From contig DERO01000003.1 of NCBI GenBank assembly GCA_002360945.1, forward strand, positions 1 through 64,000: a DNA stretch of 64,000 nucleotides, read 5' to 3'. The stretch is from Leclercia adecarboxylata (GTDB taxonomy: Bacteria > Pseudomonadota > Gammaproteobacteria > Enterobacterales > Enterobacteriaceae). The notes under the pieces were generated by a model. That model saw nothing but the letters and a program-made list of their open reading frames with translations, did no database searches and had not been told where the DNA came from. A program made the position numbers and the translations under genes. Of this stretch, positions 63,506 to 64,000 are shown piece after piece (the stretch's first letter is position 1; every line of letters begins with the position of its first letter).

Positions 63506-64000
63506 TCAGGAGATAAAGCTGAGTCCCTGTTTCAGGACAAAATCACAGGCCTGGGCTTTGACCTTCTTCGCCAGCGGCGTGTTGCCGATGGTTTCCAGAT
63601 TCAGCTGCTCGCCGTTACTGGCATTCAGCAGACCCTGGATCCCTTCCAGATAGTTGGTGTCCTGCTGCTGCTCTTGCGGGGTATCCAGCCCCAGTTTCCC
63701 CAGCACCTGGTTTTTAATGTTGGTGGCATCGGTCATCGAGGCCAGCTTCTCTTTGGCGCAGTATTCGAGGATCCCGGCCGCGTTATTCATGTTGCTGGCG
63801 CTGAGCGACTCGGTGCCGCTGTTGAGCAGGCCGGTCAGCGAGGAGAGGGAGAGACCACCATTCTGGGATGTGGTGGTGCTGTTGCTGCTGCCCGCGCTAA
63901 GCTGGCTGGCGGCGCTGTTGAGCGTATCCTGCCAGGAGGAGGCCGCCTGTGCCGCACCGGTGACCAGCAGGGCGCTTACTGCGGCGCTGAGAAGAAAATG
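63506..64000 (-). CDS. yjjA: YjjA, DUF2501 secreted protein (5' end outside the window)
   Basis: The frame is open to the window edge, giving 164 codons plus stop, so only the extreme N-terminus is missing. The visible start is the end of a signal peptide (HFLLSAAVSALLVTGAAQAAS), followed by a Ser/Thr-rich stretch and a helical C-terminal domain (CAKEKLASMTDATNIKNQVLGKLGLD ... KVKAQACDFVLKQGLSFIS) with two cysteines that could pair. The match to E. coli YjjA (DUF2501) is clear, as is its place beside opgB. Its function is unknown; it is probably periplasmic. Confidence 0.93.
   Translation of the reverse strand, partial: HFLLSAAVSALLVTGAAQAASSWQDTLNSAASQLSAGSSNSTTTSQNGGLSLSSLTGLLNSGTESLSASNMNNAAGILEYCAKEKLASMTDATNIKNQVLGKLGLDTPQEQQQDTNYLEGIQGLLNASNGEQLNLETIGNTPLAKKVKAQACDFVLKQGLSFIS

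Overview
The window reads as chromosomal DNA of an enterobacterium close to Enterobacter, Leclercia, Lelliottia or Citrobacter. The core genes are near-identical in length and residue pattern to Escherichia coli proteins (YjiN, YjiA, YjiX, BtsT, HpaA-X, Tsr, LgoT/R/D, OpgB, YjjA) and follow the E. coli order yjiN - yjiA-yjiX-btsT - hpa - tsr - lgo - opgB - yjjA. REP palindromes and moderately high GC outside the capsule insert also fit. The genus itself cannot be fixed from the sequence alone.

Layout. 1-7.7 kb is accessory: an unknown small protein, an orphan LuxR-type regulator, a MarR/HlyD/DUF2955 efflux set, yjiN, a LysE exporter, an AraC regulator and a membrane-anchored protein of unknown role. 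7.7-13.6 kb holds a Sad-like aldehyde dehydrogenase, a YfaZ-like outer membrane protein and the btsT-yjiX-yjiA pyruvate-uptake set. 13.8-34.9 kb is an ABC-transporter (kps) capsule locus on the minus strand, in group 3-like order: lipoprotein-kpsD-kpsM-kpsT-kpsE, a very AT-rich serotype region (glycosyltransferase, a 1258-residue TagF-like polymerase, a GT61-like enzyme, an acetyltransferase), rmlBDAC for dTDP-L-rhamnose, then kpsC-kpsS. An ops-like RfaH site lies about 150 bp ahead of the first gene, and several hairpins sit inside the operon. 35.3-48.1 kb is the complete 4-hydroxyphenylacetate (homoprotocatechuate) pathway, hpaR / hpaGEDFHIXA / hpaBC, with three unknown genes inserted between hpaA and hpaB.

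48.1-55.4 kb is the most interesting block: a fold-type III PLP enzyme, an N-acyl-D-amino-acid deacylase, a RidA protein, a sodium:solute symporter, a DgoK-like 2-keto-3-deoxy-sugar-acid kinase, a DgoA-like KDPGal/KDPG aldolase and an RpiR-type regulator. Read together they make a full route: take up an N-acetyl-hexosaminate (N-acetylglucosaminate or the galacto epimer), deacetylate it, dehydrate/deaminate it to a 2-keto-3-deoxy sugar acid, phosphorylate and split it to pyruvate and glyceraldehyde 3-phosphate. This resembles the oxidative chitin route described in marine Pseudoalteromonas, but here it sits in an enterobacterium beside the serine chemoreceptor gene. The substrate is inference.

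55.5-64 kb returns to core order: tsr with a clear sigma-28 promoter, the L-galactonate genes lgoT, lgoR and lgoD, opgB, and yjjA cut by the window end. I saw no rRNA or tRNA gene, CRISPR array, insertion sequence or prophage gene.
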